Positions 42,873 through 53,444 of a DNA stretch of 64,000 bases are shown one piece after another (position 1 is the stretch's first letter; each line of letters begins with the position of its first letter). The position numbers were made by a program, and so were the translations under genes. The notes beneath the pieces were generated by a model that was not told the origin of the DNA, did no database searches, and worked only from the letters and a program-made list of their open reading frames with translations. Origin of the DNA: Neonectria sp. B-13 (Eukaryota; Ascomycota; Sordariomycetes; Hypocreales; Nectriaceae); assembly GCA_002682825.1 (NCBI GenBank), contig NOKP01000033.1, positions 186,001 through 250,000 of the forward strand, given 5' to 3'.

Positions 42873-43979
42873 ATGGGGCCCCTACTCCGCATTGCCGCTT
42901 GCCACGCTTCGCCCATCTTTCTCTCGGCCAGAGAAACAACGAACAAGGCCGTCGCCCTAATCAAACGGGCTGCCAAACATGATGCCAATCTCGTCGTTTT
43001 CTCCGAAACCTTTATACCGGCATTTCCAGTTTGGAGCTCCCTGAGAGCCCCCACCGAGAACCATGATCTCTTCAAGCGCATGGCACTGGAGTCCGTCTAT
43101 GCCGACGGCGAGGAGATGCGTGCCATTCAATCAGCGGCCAAAGCGGCCAACATCATGGTCAGTATCGGCATTTCGGAAAAAGTCCGAACAAGCAGCGCCA
43201 CACTGTATAACTCGAACATGCTGGTCAGCAGCAAAGGGGATATTCTCGTTCATCACCGCAAGCTGATGCCAACTTTCTTTGAGAAGTTGACATGGGCGCC
43301 GGGCGACGGATTTGGACTACGAGTGGCCGAGACGCCGTTCGGAAAGATTGGAAATCTCATTTGCGGAGAAAACACCAACCCTTTGGCCCGGTACGCCCTC
43401 ATGTCTCAGGGAGAGCAGGTCCATATTTCTACGTGGCCGGCCATCTGGCCAACACGCATCCCGGGGCCGAAGCCGAAGTCTAAACAAATCGACGACAGCC
43501 AAGACCAGTCCAACGAGGAGCCAAGCAAGAGCACGGCGGCCAACTACGATAACGTGGCGGCCAACAAAATCCGGGCAGCAGCACATTGCTTCGAAGCCAA
43601 GTGCTTCGGTGTTCTGTGCTCTGGGACGTTCGGTCATGACGCTGTTGAAATAATTGCAGCTGGGTCTTTCGATCCTCAATTGGTCTCCCGTGCATTGGAA
43701 CAATCTCAGCGAGGTGCCACCATGTTTCTGGACCCGACTGGAGCCTTACTGCAGGGCTTCACTGTGGATGAGAGCACAGGGAAGCAAACTCTTACGGATT
43801 TCCTTCAGGCTACCGAGGACATACTGTACGCTGATATGGACTTGGGGGACTGCATCGAGGGGAAGCAGTACCATGATGTCGTTGGTGGCTACCAACGATT
43901 GGATGTATTTGAACTGAGAGTTAATCGCTCACGCCGACAGCCAGTACACTTTGTTGATAGCAATGTAGAGGGATTATAG
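42873..43979 (+). CDS. nitrilase family protein
   Basis: Carbon-nitrogen hydrolase of 368 aa in one exon. The start is ATG 42873 (AAAATGGGG). The catalytic triad is present: Glu45 in FSETFIPAFPVW, Lys130 in HHRKLMPT and Cys164 in NLICGENTNPLAR. The ICGENTNPLAR context and GD.FGLRVAETPFGKIG are typical of fungal aliphatic or aryl-type nitrilases, which turn nitriles or cyanide compounds into acids plus ammonia. A charged insertion of about 30 residues (from about 205) sits before the segment with AANKIRAAAHCFEAKCF. No signal peptide. It may act in detoxification of plant nitriles or cyanide, by analogy to the family. Confidence 0.93.
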   Translation: MGPLLRIAACHASPIFLSARETTNKAVALIKRAAKHDANLVVFSETFIPAFPVWSSLRAPTENHDLFKRMALESVYADGEEMRAIQSAAKAANIMVSIGISEKVRTSSATLYNSNMLVSSKGDILVHHRKLMPTFFEKLTWAPGDGFGLRVAETPFGKIGNLICGENTNPLARYALMSQGEQVHISTWPAIWPTRIPGPKPKSKQIDDSQDQSNEEPSKSTAANYDNVAANKIRAAAHCFEAKCFGVLCSGTFGHDAVEIIAAGSFDPQLVSRALEQSQRGATMFLDPTGALLQGFTVDESTGKQTLTDFLQATEDILYADMDLGDCIEGKQYHDVVGGYQRLDVFELRVNRSRRQPVHFVDSNVEGL

Positions 43980-44129
43980 GGGAGACAAATCTCACTCAAC
44001 TTCGCCAGGTATTGACGCGTGCTTCATGATACTACTTCTTCTTGGACTAGGACACTTATAAACATCCTAAGATATTCAGAAACGGCCGTAAGTTTAGGAC
44101 AATGTGCCCGATGAAACCTATAAGGAAAT

Positions 44130-44790
44130 GCTACCAATGAAACCTACTCGTTCTCTGGAGATTCTCGCCGCTTAGCATGAACGTCTTGATCAAATTCCAC
44201 CCCAAATAACAATAGTCTGTACATTGCTGGTTAATTTCTTGAAGCTTAGGGGCCCTTTCCAATTCGCCATCATGGCTATCCCACATATGAGAACCTTTAA
44301 AGAGCGCATCGATCTCATCAAACACCAGCCCCTTTGTTTCAATCCACTGGAAGAATATGTACAGCCAGAAAAGTATGTTCATAACGCATTGACGATGTAA
44401 GTCTTCCAAGCAATACTTTCCAGGAGATAGGAGAATGCCATCGAAACTAGAAAATAGCAGGACTTGATCAAAATGCCCTGCATTGCAATGCCGTTGGTGC
44501 GCATGTTGTATGATAGAACCTCTGGCGCGTACATTTCCGTTAGGGGAGTGATGCCAAAGGTGTATGCTGCAACAACGAGAAAAGTGCAGCCAATTGTGCC
44601 ATACATCCCTAGCTTTTCTCCGGATGTCCCGTACCTAGCTGTCATACCTACTAGCATGTAGAAGAACATAGAGCAAACTCCCAGACTACCGAGTGTAAGA
44701 TATCGACGACCGACTCTTTCCGTAAGCCTGGATCCGGTAATGGCGAAAAAAAGTTGCCTTTCCTTCGGCTCGTCACATAGAGAAGAGGGA
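44130..44790 (-). pseudogene. truncated, frameshifted MFS sugar-porter relic
   Basis: Two overlapping frames on the minus strand hold the C-terminal part of a sugar porter. The first (down to about 44379) carries TGSRLTERVGRRYLTLGSLG, close to the GRR motif after helix 8, then FGITPLTEMYAPEVLSYNMR, a common helix 10 signature, and ends at WKTYIVNAL plus a stop. The second frame continues with NILFWLYIFFQWIETKGLVFDEIDALFKG, the usual ETKG end of the family. The switch of frame near 44390 and the lack of the N-terminal 60 per cent (no motif upstream to 45.2 kb) argue for a decayed gene. Confidence 0.75.
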
Positions 44791-44869
44791 GTAGTAAGAT
44801 GAGAAGGAGGATATAAGGGTGTGTTGGTTGGAGTGACCTGGCATGAGACAACAGGAAAACAACCCACTA

Positions 44870-45250
44870 CCTAAGAAAAACAGAGGCCCAGCTGTGTGAG
44901 AGATGTAGTGTGTTAGAAAGGTTCTTCGAGGGAAAGTTAAGAAGACAGCTAAAACACTGCCAATCTCAAATCTGAAAAAAGTGGAAAAGAACTGATCAAC
45001 CTGATCAAATGATTCATATTAAAAGTGGCCGCAAAGTCCAGTCCTCAATCTGTAAAACACAGCTCATAAATGATTGCTGTTACATATTTTCTTCCTGATC
45101 TCGCCAGTGTTGAAACGCCCTTTAACCTTAAGCTGGCCTGGCCCAATTGTTGAAAATGGGCCTAGATAATGAAATACAAAAAGCCTCTGTCCCTTACATG
45201 GACCTCCCTGTCGGCTTTTCCCGACACAACAGTGATGTTATACCGGTACC
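44870..45250. other. AT-rich intergenic region
   Basis: Low-complexity AT-rich DNA between the sugar-porter relic and the GH114 gene. No remains of the missing porter N-terminus were recognised. Confidence 0.4.
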
Positions 45251-46350
45251 TTACTTATTGATAGTAGGGGTTTTAAAGCTCTTACCACCACAGTACTGAC
45301 CCCAGCCATCCAGCTGCTCCGAAGCCCACTTGATGATCTTACTGAAGCCCTTATCGTTATCCGAAGCCTTACAGTAGAATGTATTATCCGAAGCGCTCAT
45401 AGAGCCAGTTTCATTGACTGAGGGAGGGTACTCGATCTGGAACACAGGCTTGTTCTTGGCGTTGTACGGCTGGAAATCGGAGCAGAAGGGGTTGGCTCCC
45501 TCTTCAACATCGCTGCTTCCGCGGCAGGACTCAAGGACAGCAAAGTCAAGGACACCGACCAGGGATTTTGCGATTTCAGGAGCGTTCTTCTGGCCGACGA
45601 GGAGAGGCTGGCCCTCCTTGGTCTTCTTGGAGTGGGCGTATGTTGCAAGGTTGGTGAGGTACTTGGTGTAGTCAGATGACTTGAGGTTAAAGCCGCTGGG
45701 GTCGTTGTCGTCCTGCTTCCAAGCATCGACATTGTCGGGGTCAACACCATCACAGCCAACCGTAATTGCGGCATCCAGACGCGCCTTCATCAAGTCGAGG
45801 ACACGGGCGTCCCGGATATCGAGATACCACTCGCCGTCCTCACCGACGTAAGGATAGGCGAGGGACTTGCCGATGACTTTCTCAGGGAACTGGCTCTTAT
45901 CTGCGTCCCAGTTTTGTACGGCCCCAGCGTTGAAGTAGCAGATAACGATCTTTCCAGCTTTCTACTTGGAATATCAGTAAAGTACGCCCATTCCTGGTCA
46001 TAATGTGTGCCTACCTTGAGCATGGGGATCATATTAGGATAGTTCTGGGCATGAGAGAGGTCGATATCCCAGACGACAGCCTCCTTGGGGATGAAATCAT
46101 CGACACTATCGTGCTTGATCGGCTTATGGATGCAGATCTCCCACTGAACGCCCGCCTTGAAATTCGAAAAGGCTTTGGGAACAATCTTAGAGCTTGCGGT
46201 AGACTGCGTGAGAGTAGTCGCCGATTTACCAGCAGTGACTGTTCGAGTATGAGTAACTGTCTTAGTTGAGGCACGGCAGCTGTCATTCTTGGCGTTGACG
46301 TTCGCACCCAGTGCGAGAGCTGCCAAAGCAAGGCGAGTCAGAGCAACCAT
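45251..46350 (-). CDS. secreted GH114 endo-alpha-1,4-polygalactosaminidase-like protein
   Basis: Predicted extracellular glycoside hydrolase of 348 aa acting on galactosamine-rich polysaccharide such as galactosaminogalactan. Two exons: 46015-46350 and 45251-45961; the 53-nt intron opens GTAGGC and closes GTAG in phase 0. Residues 1-20 are a signal peptide (MVALTRLALAALALGANVNA). A short Thr/Ser linker follows. The GH114 barrel shows VQWEICIHKPI, VVWDIDLSHAQNYPNMI, VICYFNAGAVQNWD, GEWYLDIRDARVLDLMKARLD, CDGVDPDNVDAW and LLVGQKNAPEIA, the usual order. Asp in WYLDIR and in CDGVDPDN are candidate catalytic acids by family. It lies between two decayed genes but is itself intact. Confidence 0.92.
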
Positions 46351-47300
46351 GGTTGTTGGTGTTGTATGGATGTCGGCGTCGAAATAGCAGTCTCAAAACT
46401 TGGAATGAATCGCTGGCTTCTTGATGACATCAATGTCAAAGAGAAGAGTTCTTGATGTCTAACTAAGTGAAGAGAAAGAAGAGTGAGGGACTGAATCTAA
46501 CAAAAAAATGTTTCTAGAGGAATGGAGAGATATATAAACACTTTTCAGAAAAGTCTGGCACTCACCGGTAAGTCGAGGCTGACGCTCAAAAGGTACGGTA
46601 GGGAGTCTCTCATAGGTCATATCGTAAGACCCTGTCAGCAAATAGTTCCGTCAGCAGAAAGGCACTAATAGATTATGTCGTAAGTTCCTGTCACCCCCCT
46701 GTTGATTGTCTATGTGGTGATATTACGTTGTGCTGCAGGTCTATGGCTCCTGCTCAGCGTTTTCATTAAACCGAAACCAGGAAAATAACACACATTCTCA
46801 TGGGCACAGCCCTATCGTAAAGTGGCAATGCATGCGGCATAGTGGATAAGTAAGTTAATTGGGTGTTTGACTCCAGTACGATATCCCTTTAACTCAGATG
46901 CAACGAATACAATGAGGCGCAGCAGTGTACTGTTGTGATATGAGAAGCAGAACCGCCCACAACGCCCAACCACCTGTAGCAACTGATGAAGTACGGGAAG
47001 TAAGGGGATTGCTGTGTGATTATACAGATGCTTGCGCACTTTAGGCCCACTGTAAAACTCGTTTCAGACGGCGATGGCCAGGGTCAGGGCCCGGGGTCAG
47101 CATCCAACATCAGGGGTTGTTACAGTCACCATCATCGTACTCTATGAGCGCTAATGGCGGTGGCGGAGGAGGAGAGGGGAAAAGGCGGAAGTAGTGGAAG
47201 AAGACCCACACCGAGAAGCGCTCAGTCATGCGGTCTTCGCATTCTTCATCAGCTCCGAGATCTGGAGACGCGGAGGCTGGACTTCTAGAGCCAGGCAAGC
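46351..47300. other. intergenic region upstream of GH114 gene
   Basis: Contains a TATATAAA-like element near 46531 on the plus strand and otherwise AT-rich DNA. No gene is supported until the zinc-cluster relic near 47.3 kb. Confidence 0.4.
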
Positions 47301-47332
47301 TATCTGAGTTCTCCGTCGGACTCGCTAACCAG

Positions 47333-47416
47333 TGTTTGCCTAGCAGGAAGCTAAAATGCGACAGAAAACAGCCGATCTACAGCTTATGCGAGGAAACAAA
47401 TCACTTGACATATGAA
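47333..47416 (+). pseudogene. decayed Zn2Cys6 zinc-cluster relic
   Basis: One frame reads QCLPSRKLKCDRKQPIYSLC followed by EETNHLTYEYRDSK. This fits a zinc cluster of the type CLPCRKxKLKCD..CSLC..CEY, but several expected Cys are Ser or Tyr and the first loop is shortened. The TGY-to-TAY changes (Cys to Tyr) are G-to-A transitions, as repeat-induced point mutation would leave. Stops and frame breaks follow. No middle homology domain was found. It is the remains of a regulator, not a working gene. Confidence 0.6.
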
Positions 47417-47726
47417 TATCGAGATTCAAAAACCCACAGGTACGTAAGAACGGACGTGAGTCTAGATAAATTTTGCTCGGCTGGATAATTAACACAGCTT
47501 GCCGTGTTGGATGCGCTTAGAATTGACTGGGGGGGAAACAAGCAACCGGTCGTTCTAGCTGCGGACTTTAATAGTAATCCACAACGGAAAGCTGTGGCCT
47601 CCTCTTCCAAGAGAGCTCTTTACAACCAGTCCATCTCCAGGTGCAGGGTTAACCAAAACTGTTAGCCGTCTTACGGGCTTCCAATTTGCACTGCCCCGGA
47701 ATTACCAAAGAACCTTCATTTCCTAA

Positions 47727-48962
47727 CTACTTAATCCTCGGGTAGGTAAAACAGGTGGAACCGAGTGAGGGCCTCCAATACAAAACCGCAGCAAACGAGA
47801 GTACTAGTAAACCAACCAGGAGGCTTGCCATCATCACTTCCTCCAGCGCGGAAGCGAACACAGCCATGAAAGCCGTACCTACAACCCCAGCTATGCCCCA
47901 AGTGGTTAGAATTTGACCGTAGGCATGTGGGAATTCCGTGGCCTTGGCTTGTTGGTCTTTGATCAAGCCTGGCAGGATGCTGAACCCCGTTCCATGGGCA
48001 AACAGAACTGTAGAAAGGGCCATCATAGCTGTCGGGGGCTCCGGAGATTGGGAGAATACGACCAAAACGAGGCCTCTGAAACAGAACAAAATGATAAAAG
48101 TCGACATTGCGCCTAAACGCGAGCTTAGAGCAGGGGCTAGAAGTCCTCCCAAGGTAAGGGCCGCCATAGCGTAAGGTAGGATGCTTGTAGGTTCGTCGTG
48201 AGGGCCATGTCTGTAATACGATGCAACTGGCAGCAATGCGGAAAAGGCCATCATTCCAGGTAACGCATTGAAGAAAAGCAAAACGGAAAAGAAACCTGTC
48301 GAATTTTCTCGGGTGTTTTGTGGGCGGGTGAAGAGCTTGCCGTGGTCGGCATCAACGGGTAGTAGCGCGATGGTGGCGGCTGCAATGACGATGAAGACAA
48401 TTCCTCCTGATTTGATAAACTGTCCGAGTTTCTCTGCATCCAAGGAGTCGAACCCGAACAATGAGCCAAGTGAGATGCATGCTGCTGTGCCGCATGAAAA
48501 GCCGAGAGGTCCGATTGCACTCCTGGCAAGAGGCTGATTGGGGAAGCCTTGTCCGACCAGAACAACGACGGCGAGATACGTCCACCCGACACCGATACCA
48601 CCAAGAAAAAGACACGCAAGAATGCCTTGGAGACTATATCGAGCCAAGAAATGGCCTGTGCCAAGTACGGCAAATCCCCAAAGAGCCGTGCCACTTGCAG
48701 CAGTAACGCGTGCTCCGCTTCTAGTCATCAATATAGCGCAAACGCTGACGCCGACGGAGAGTCCAAGACATGCAGCTCCAAAAGGTGCAAAAGACCAAGG
48801 CTGAGCCACTCCTAGCAGTCTGGGTAGCTCAGCGTGAAGCATGCTTAGGGCGTATACTGACCCCACGCTGAACATGTTGGCGAAACTCGCCAGCGCAATC
48901 TGAGAAGGGGTGGCTGTAGCTGGTAGCGAGACCGAGGAAGGGCTGGTGTTTGCCATGATCAT
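47727..48962 (-). CDS. MFS transporter, OxlT/monocarboxylate-like
   Basis: Single-exon carrier of 411 aa with about twelve hydrophobic segments. The start is ATG 48962 or, more likely by context, 48956 (MANTSPSSVSLPATATPSQIALASF). Segments of note are MFSVGSVYALSMLHAELPRLLGV, GVGWTYLAVVVLVGQGFPNQPLARSAIGPLGF and FPHAYGQILTTWGIAGVVG. The last is typical of the OFA/MCT branch, which moves small organic acids such as oxalate, formate or monocarboxylates. The sugar-porter motif is absent. A polar central loop after helix 6 (DADHGKLFTRPQNTRENS) is also usual. The substrate is inferred only at branch level. Neighbours do not form a pathway with it. Confidence 0.82.
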   Translation of the reverse strand: MIMANTSPSSVSLPATATPSQIALASFANMFSVGSVYALSMLHAELPRLLGVAQPWSFAPFGAACLGLSVGVSVCAILMTRSGARVTAASGTALWGFAVLGTGHFLARYSLQGILACLFLGGIGVGWTYLAVVVLVGQGFPNQPLARSAIGPLGFSCGTAACISLGSLFGFDSLDAEKLGQFIKSGGIVFIVIAAATIALLPVDADHGKLFTRPQNTRENSTGFFSVLLFFNALPGMMAFSALLPVASYYRHGPHDEPTSILPYAMAALTLGGLLAPALSSRLGAMSTFIILFCFRGLVLVVFSQSPEPPTAMMALSTVLFAHGTGFSILPGLIKDQQAKATEFPHAYGQILTTWGIAGVVGTAFMAVFASALEEVMMASLLVGLLVLSFAAVLYWRPSLGSTCFTYPRIK

Positions 48963-50208
48963 CAGCCTTTTCAGCTCTGGGCGTGGGTAAACTTATTTGG
49001 CGATGGTGACAGGAAAGAGAAGGATGACGCTGATCGAGCATGGATAGCTGTGAATATATCTTGAATGGTGATAGCTCTCCGCGATCCGAGTGTCGCTTTG
49101 CGGGGCTTCAACTTTTTGACAAGTCAACAGACCACCAAGTTTTCAGTGCGTCAAGATACCGTAAGCAAGCATGGCGTTTTCAACCGAAGGTGCCTGTGAA
49201 ATATGTCGGGTTCAAAACTGAAGAGCGATGCAGACAACTGGCGGCACCCATTTTCACGACATGCGCAGGGCGTCGAATCATACCTTTTGCCAAGTATTTT
49301 TCTTGGTTTAGCGGCGGCATTATAGTGGAGTCTTCGCCGCCAATATGAGGAGCAACTTGTTTGGCGGCTTTGGCGGGATAGACCTCCGCTCTGAATTTAA
49401 TCGAATCGGAATGTTCCTACACATGCACCCAAATCTTTCTATAGTGTAACTTGGTTGTATTTACGTGACTATCTGATAATTATATGCATCAAGCAAACTC
49501 GTTTTATTTCCATTCTCCCAAATGCTCCTCCATGGTATGATATGTCAAAACGCCATTCAATTCGCGACACTCTCCGCAGTGGCTACCAACAAGTCCAGTG
49601 ATCTACCTTGAATTGCCATTGTCGCATGACTAATATCAACCCAGGGCTGTCAACTATGAGCTAACAACACTATTAACTTAAATTAAGTCATGTTACTCTG
49701 TTTATTTTGTCGCTTCTATAAGAGGTATCTATTGTATCCCAATCCGTACCGGAACCGAGTCGGTGGGGTGGTTCAAGTGACACTTGGATGTTCAAGAGCA
49801 TACTAGAACTGCGACGTTGTAAAACGGTACTATTGGCTCCTAATCGGTGATTTCTCAGCATAGAAATCAGAATACAATAAATCAAGCGCAATTTTGTCAA
49901 GTCCCATCAAGCTGTACTAGGTCTAGTAAGATGAACACAACTACGGATTCACTACAAGATACCTAGGGATTACTCTTGTGCTTGAGATTACATTCTCGGT
50001 CACCTTGGTATCACCAATTACAATGCCCCACGCTTGTGCTAAACGCTTTATTGATGATGATAAAGAGGTCTGCCTCCTGGAGTGTTGGACATCCAGACTT
50101 CAGGCCGCCCGACCGGACTGTTGGAGCCGACCAAGCTAACAGGATAGGAACACGAAGACTAACAACCTCATCATATACCTCACACCTCCTTCAGCCTGAA
50201 TTGAGAAA
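48963..50208. other. gene-poor intergenic region
   Basis: About 1.25 kb, rising in AT content beyond 49.4 kb. Open frames are short and domain-free. It holds the promoter of the OxlT-like gene and the 3' flank of the metalloprotease. Confidence 0.4.
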
Positions 50209-51163
50209 TCACTGGTAGCTGGCTCTGTAAGTGTTCCAGTAGCTGTAGACGCGATCCTCCTGGCCGGAAGTGAATCCAGTGAAGCAATCACTATTGCGCG
50301 ACGTTAGCATTGTACCTGAAATTGATGACTCGATTTACTTACTCATCAGAGTAGTCCATGTAGTTGGTAACGGGATCGGTTCCGGAGATGCTAGGGCAAG
50401 TGTCACGGCCAATCTCACAGCCGTAAGCTTCCTCGGACTCAGCAGGAGTATCGGAAACGTAGTCGCCATTGCCACCGCAGGTATAGCCTTCAAATGTGTG
50501 GTATACTGGTAATTCAATTAGTACTTGCTTTTGAAAGCCTTTTCAAACCCAGAAACCAGAACAGTTCTTACATCCCAGCCAGTGGCCAACTTCGTGCGTC
50601 GCAGTGTGGCCTAGGTTGTAGCCGGTCTCGCTACCGCCGGGCACGGTGGAGGAGAGAATGACAACGCCGTCATAATAGAAGTTGTTGGAGCCAGTAGTCA
50701 CAGTGGTGGGGAAGTAGGCATAGCCAAGGTAGGCAGTTCCCGGCAGGAAATAGACGTTGAGATCAGCGTAAGTGCCCTTGCGAAGCGCCTTCTTCATCGC
50801 CAGCTCAGAACGATCGTTGGCGTAGTTGGTGTTGATGGTCCAGTCGACACCCGCCTGAGCAAATGAGACTTCATGAGGAGCGTAGGCGTCGTTCAGGACG
50901 TCTAGCTGAGAGTTCAGAGTGGCCTGAGTCAGGTAGCCTCCGCTGACGGAGTTGGACGTAGCAAGGACGTGCCAGTAGACATTGACGGTGATGGGGGCCG
51001 CTCTAGACGTGTTACCAGAGGCACGAGCGCTTGATTCCCTGAGCATAAAAGCTTCGGCAACTTCGTTCTGCTCTTCGGTAGGACTGGGGGTTCCGCAAGA
51101 ACGCCGAGCAATGACGCCGGATGCCGCCATGAGGGCGGCAAGGAAGGCCGACTTGAACAACAT
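50209..51163 (-). CDS. secreted M43-family metalloprotease
   Basis: Extracellular zinc protease of 278 aa (pappalysin-like M43B). Three exons: 50572-51163, 50343-50505 and 50209-50290; the introns of 66 and 52 nt open GTAAGA and GTAAGT and rejoin the frame. The start is ATG 51163 ([19 protein letters not shown]), which gives a clean signal peptide. A propeptide-like segment precedes [10 protein letters not shown]. The extended zinc motif [11 protein letters not shown] (HExxHxxGxxH) is split by intron 1, and its last His comes from exon 2. NYMDYSDD is the Met-turn. Paired Cys in [14 protein letters not shown] and DTCPS match the disulfides of fungal members. It could act in nutrition or on host proteins. 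Well supported. Confidence 0.93.
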
Positions 51164-53444
51164 ATTGCTAGAGTATTCAAAAAGCACGGGAAGAACAAAT
51201 AACCAAGACTGTCTGGGTCGGGATGGTGTAAAGGTGGTGATGTGATGAAGGAGATGGTAACATTAATGGCGTCTCACACGGCGGCTTTATACTTCACTTT
51301 ACGTAGCAGATCCTACATCGCATCGCATTGCAAATATCAAGCTTCCTTAAACGGAAACAACTCGGCATGTTCGATGAAGCTTATCTACCCCCCGTTGAAG
51401 TAAAACAACAGGACCAAAGGCTACTAGAGAAGCTCCATCACAACGATGGCCTCTTTTCTCGATTCAACATATGATTCAACGAACGCCTTCCTATCCTAGC
51501 GCCGGAAATGGAGGTGATCGTTCTGCCCCGCTTATGATAAGTCGGGCTACTCCACGATTATATCTAATTTTCCATGAATAGAAATGGCTTGACTTCTGCA
51601 TTAGGAAATGCCAAGCCGGTCTCAATAGCTGAAGAGGGTGCTGTTTTCCTTCCTCTCGGTTGCGTCGCTCACGTAGAAGTGCTTCGGTCTTTCCGCACAA
51701 TGTCACTGTGCATCATGCGCAGCCAGCTTGACAGCTGTGGTATGAAACCTTACACCTGCCATTTAGGGCAGCCAAATGCCGTGGGTGCATTTAGCCCTTG
51801 CGAAAGAGGCTCCTATCTAAAACAACCCTATCACTTAAGCTTCTTTCCGCGCATCATTTCCCCATTTCGACTATTCCCGTCTGCCAAGGCATTGCTACCC
51901 TTCTTCTCGCAACCCTAGTCCCGGCACGATGCCCACATACCGGGGCTCAGCTCCTTACACCTCCCCTTCTGGGCTGTTACAAAAGTTCTATCACCTGGAC
52001 GTTTGATCTCAGCGTGTCGAAGCCCAGCGACCAGCTCAAGTGGGTGAATGCGAGCAGCCCGCCGACCACGGAGCTGAGGGACAATGCATACGCGCTCGGC
52101 GCCGACCGCGGGTTGTCCTGTATTGCCGATCACATAATTGCGCCGGAAGTCTCGCAGGTACTTTTGTGTTCCAGGGCTTCTCCACAGTCGCGTGCAGCTA
52201 GACTATGTCCGGTGTCCTGTGCCCTATGCCCGGCGTTTAGGGTGGGCGAGGGGTCTCGAGCGGCTGGCCAAAGCGACCCATGCGATGGCAACCAAGGTTA
52301 GGTAAGAATAATTAAAACGTAACACAGTTGGGACGATCCAATCCAAGATGGCACGCCCGATTATATTGTTGGCCACCATGGTAGCCTATCAGCTCTACGC
52401 CTGTCTTCACTAGGTCAACGGTGGTTTAATATAGACGTGAGCGTTGGGCTAAATTAACATTCGATACTACCCAAAGTCTCAGATCCATAAACTCGCAGTG
52501 TTTATGCTTTTCCTAGATTCTCGACTCCATGATGCGCTATAGCAACGAAACTCAGGAAGTCATCAATATTTGCACAGGCTGACTCCAGACGCAAAGTCCG
52601 CCTAAGGGCCAATTACTGCTCTAGTTGTCTTGACTTTAATACATGGAACTTGCCAGTCTTGTTCTGGACATATTGGATTGGGATCAGGGTGCGAGTCCGA
52701 GAATGGATTCGAGGTTTCTGCCAAGTTAAGATGATGAGTGTCCCTAGCATCACTCTTGTCAAATTCCATTTGTAGAGCTTATCGCTCCAGGTTATCCTCA
52801 GCATGTCCACTAAACAGAAAAATCAGGGCAGTTATAAGGTCTTGAGAAGGATTTTATTATATCCACTCTTGACGTCCTCCCCAAGTCCCGTTACTATAAT
52901 ACAGACACGATATGGGTCCCACGTTTGTGTCCGCATTTTCAAACGTCATAGGCCAATAACTGATCACTGGCATTATAATTGATTTAGCTGCTTGGAAAAT
53001 TTCTTCCTTTTGGCTCACGAATGCGATGGTCCGTTAGTAATCATTATTCAACATGCAACCATCTATCGAAGACTACGCATTCATAAATCGACATGTATTA
53101 ATAGGTCGTCCCTGCAACCCAATCCAGTGCGCAGTATATGAAAATAATGTATTTAGAAACCCTGTGAGCCACCAAGACGCTGTGATGATCGGAGAGAGGA
53201 CCGCCATCGGCATCTTCTAGACTTGTACGACATGACACTGCAGCCAACTGGAAGGAATGTCAGGGTGGATCCATTACTCAACTCAGTTTAGTCTTCGCCG
53301 TCGGAGAAATGATTAGCGCTGAGTAAAAATCTCCTCCGATGCCGAGCTTAAAATTTCACCCAAGCACACTGTTGCCACCACCTAAACCACGACAAGGTCC
53401 GACAGCTAGCCTGGCTTTCTACAACAATCGAAACCCCACACACC
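51164..53444. other. long gene-poor region
   Basis: Nearly 2.3 kb with no recognisable protein. The longest frame, 51798-52301 (+), begins in low-complexity sequence and has no domain. Much of 52.3-53.3 kb is AT-rich with many stops in all frames. It contains the promoters of the metalloprotease and the MATE gene at its two ends. Confidence 0.45.

Noticed and set aside
51798..52301. 167-codon frame in the gene-poor region
   Set aside because: No signal peptide or motif, low-complexity start and no plausible splice partner. I could not support a gene.
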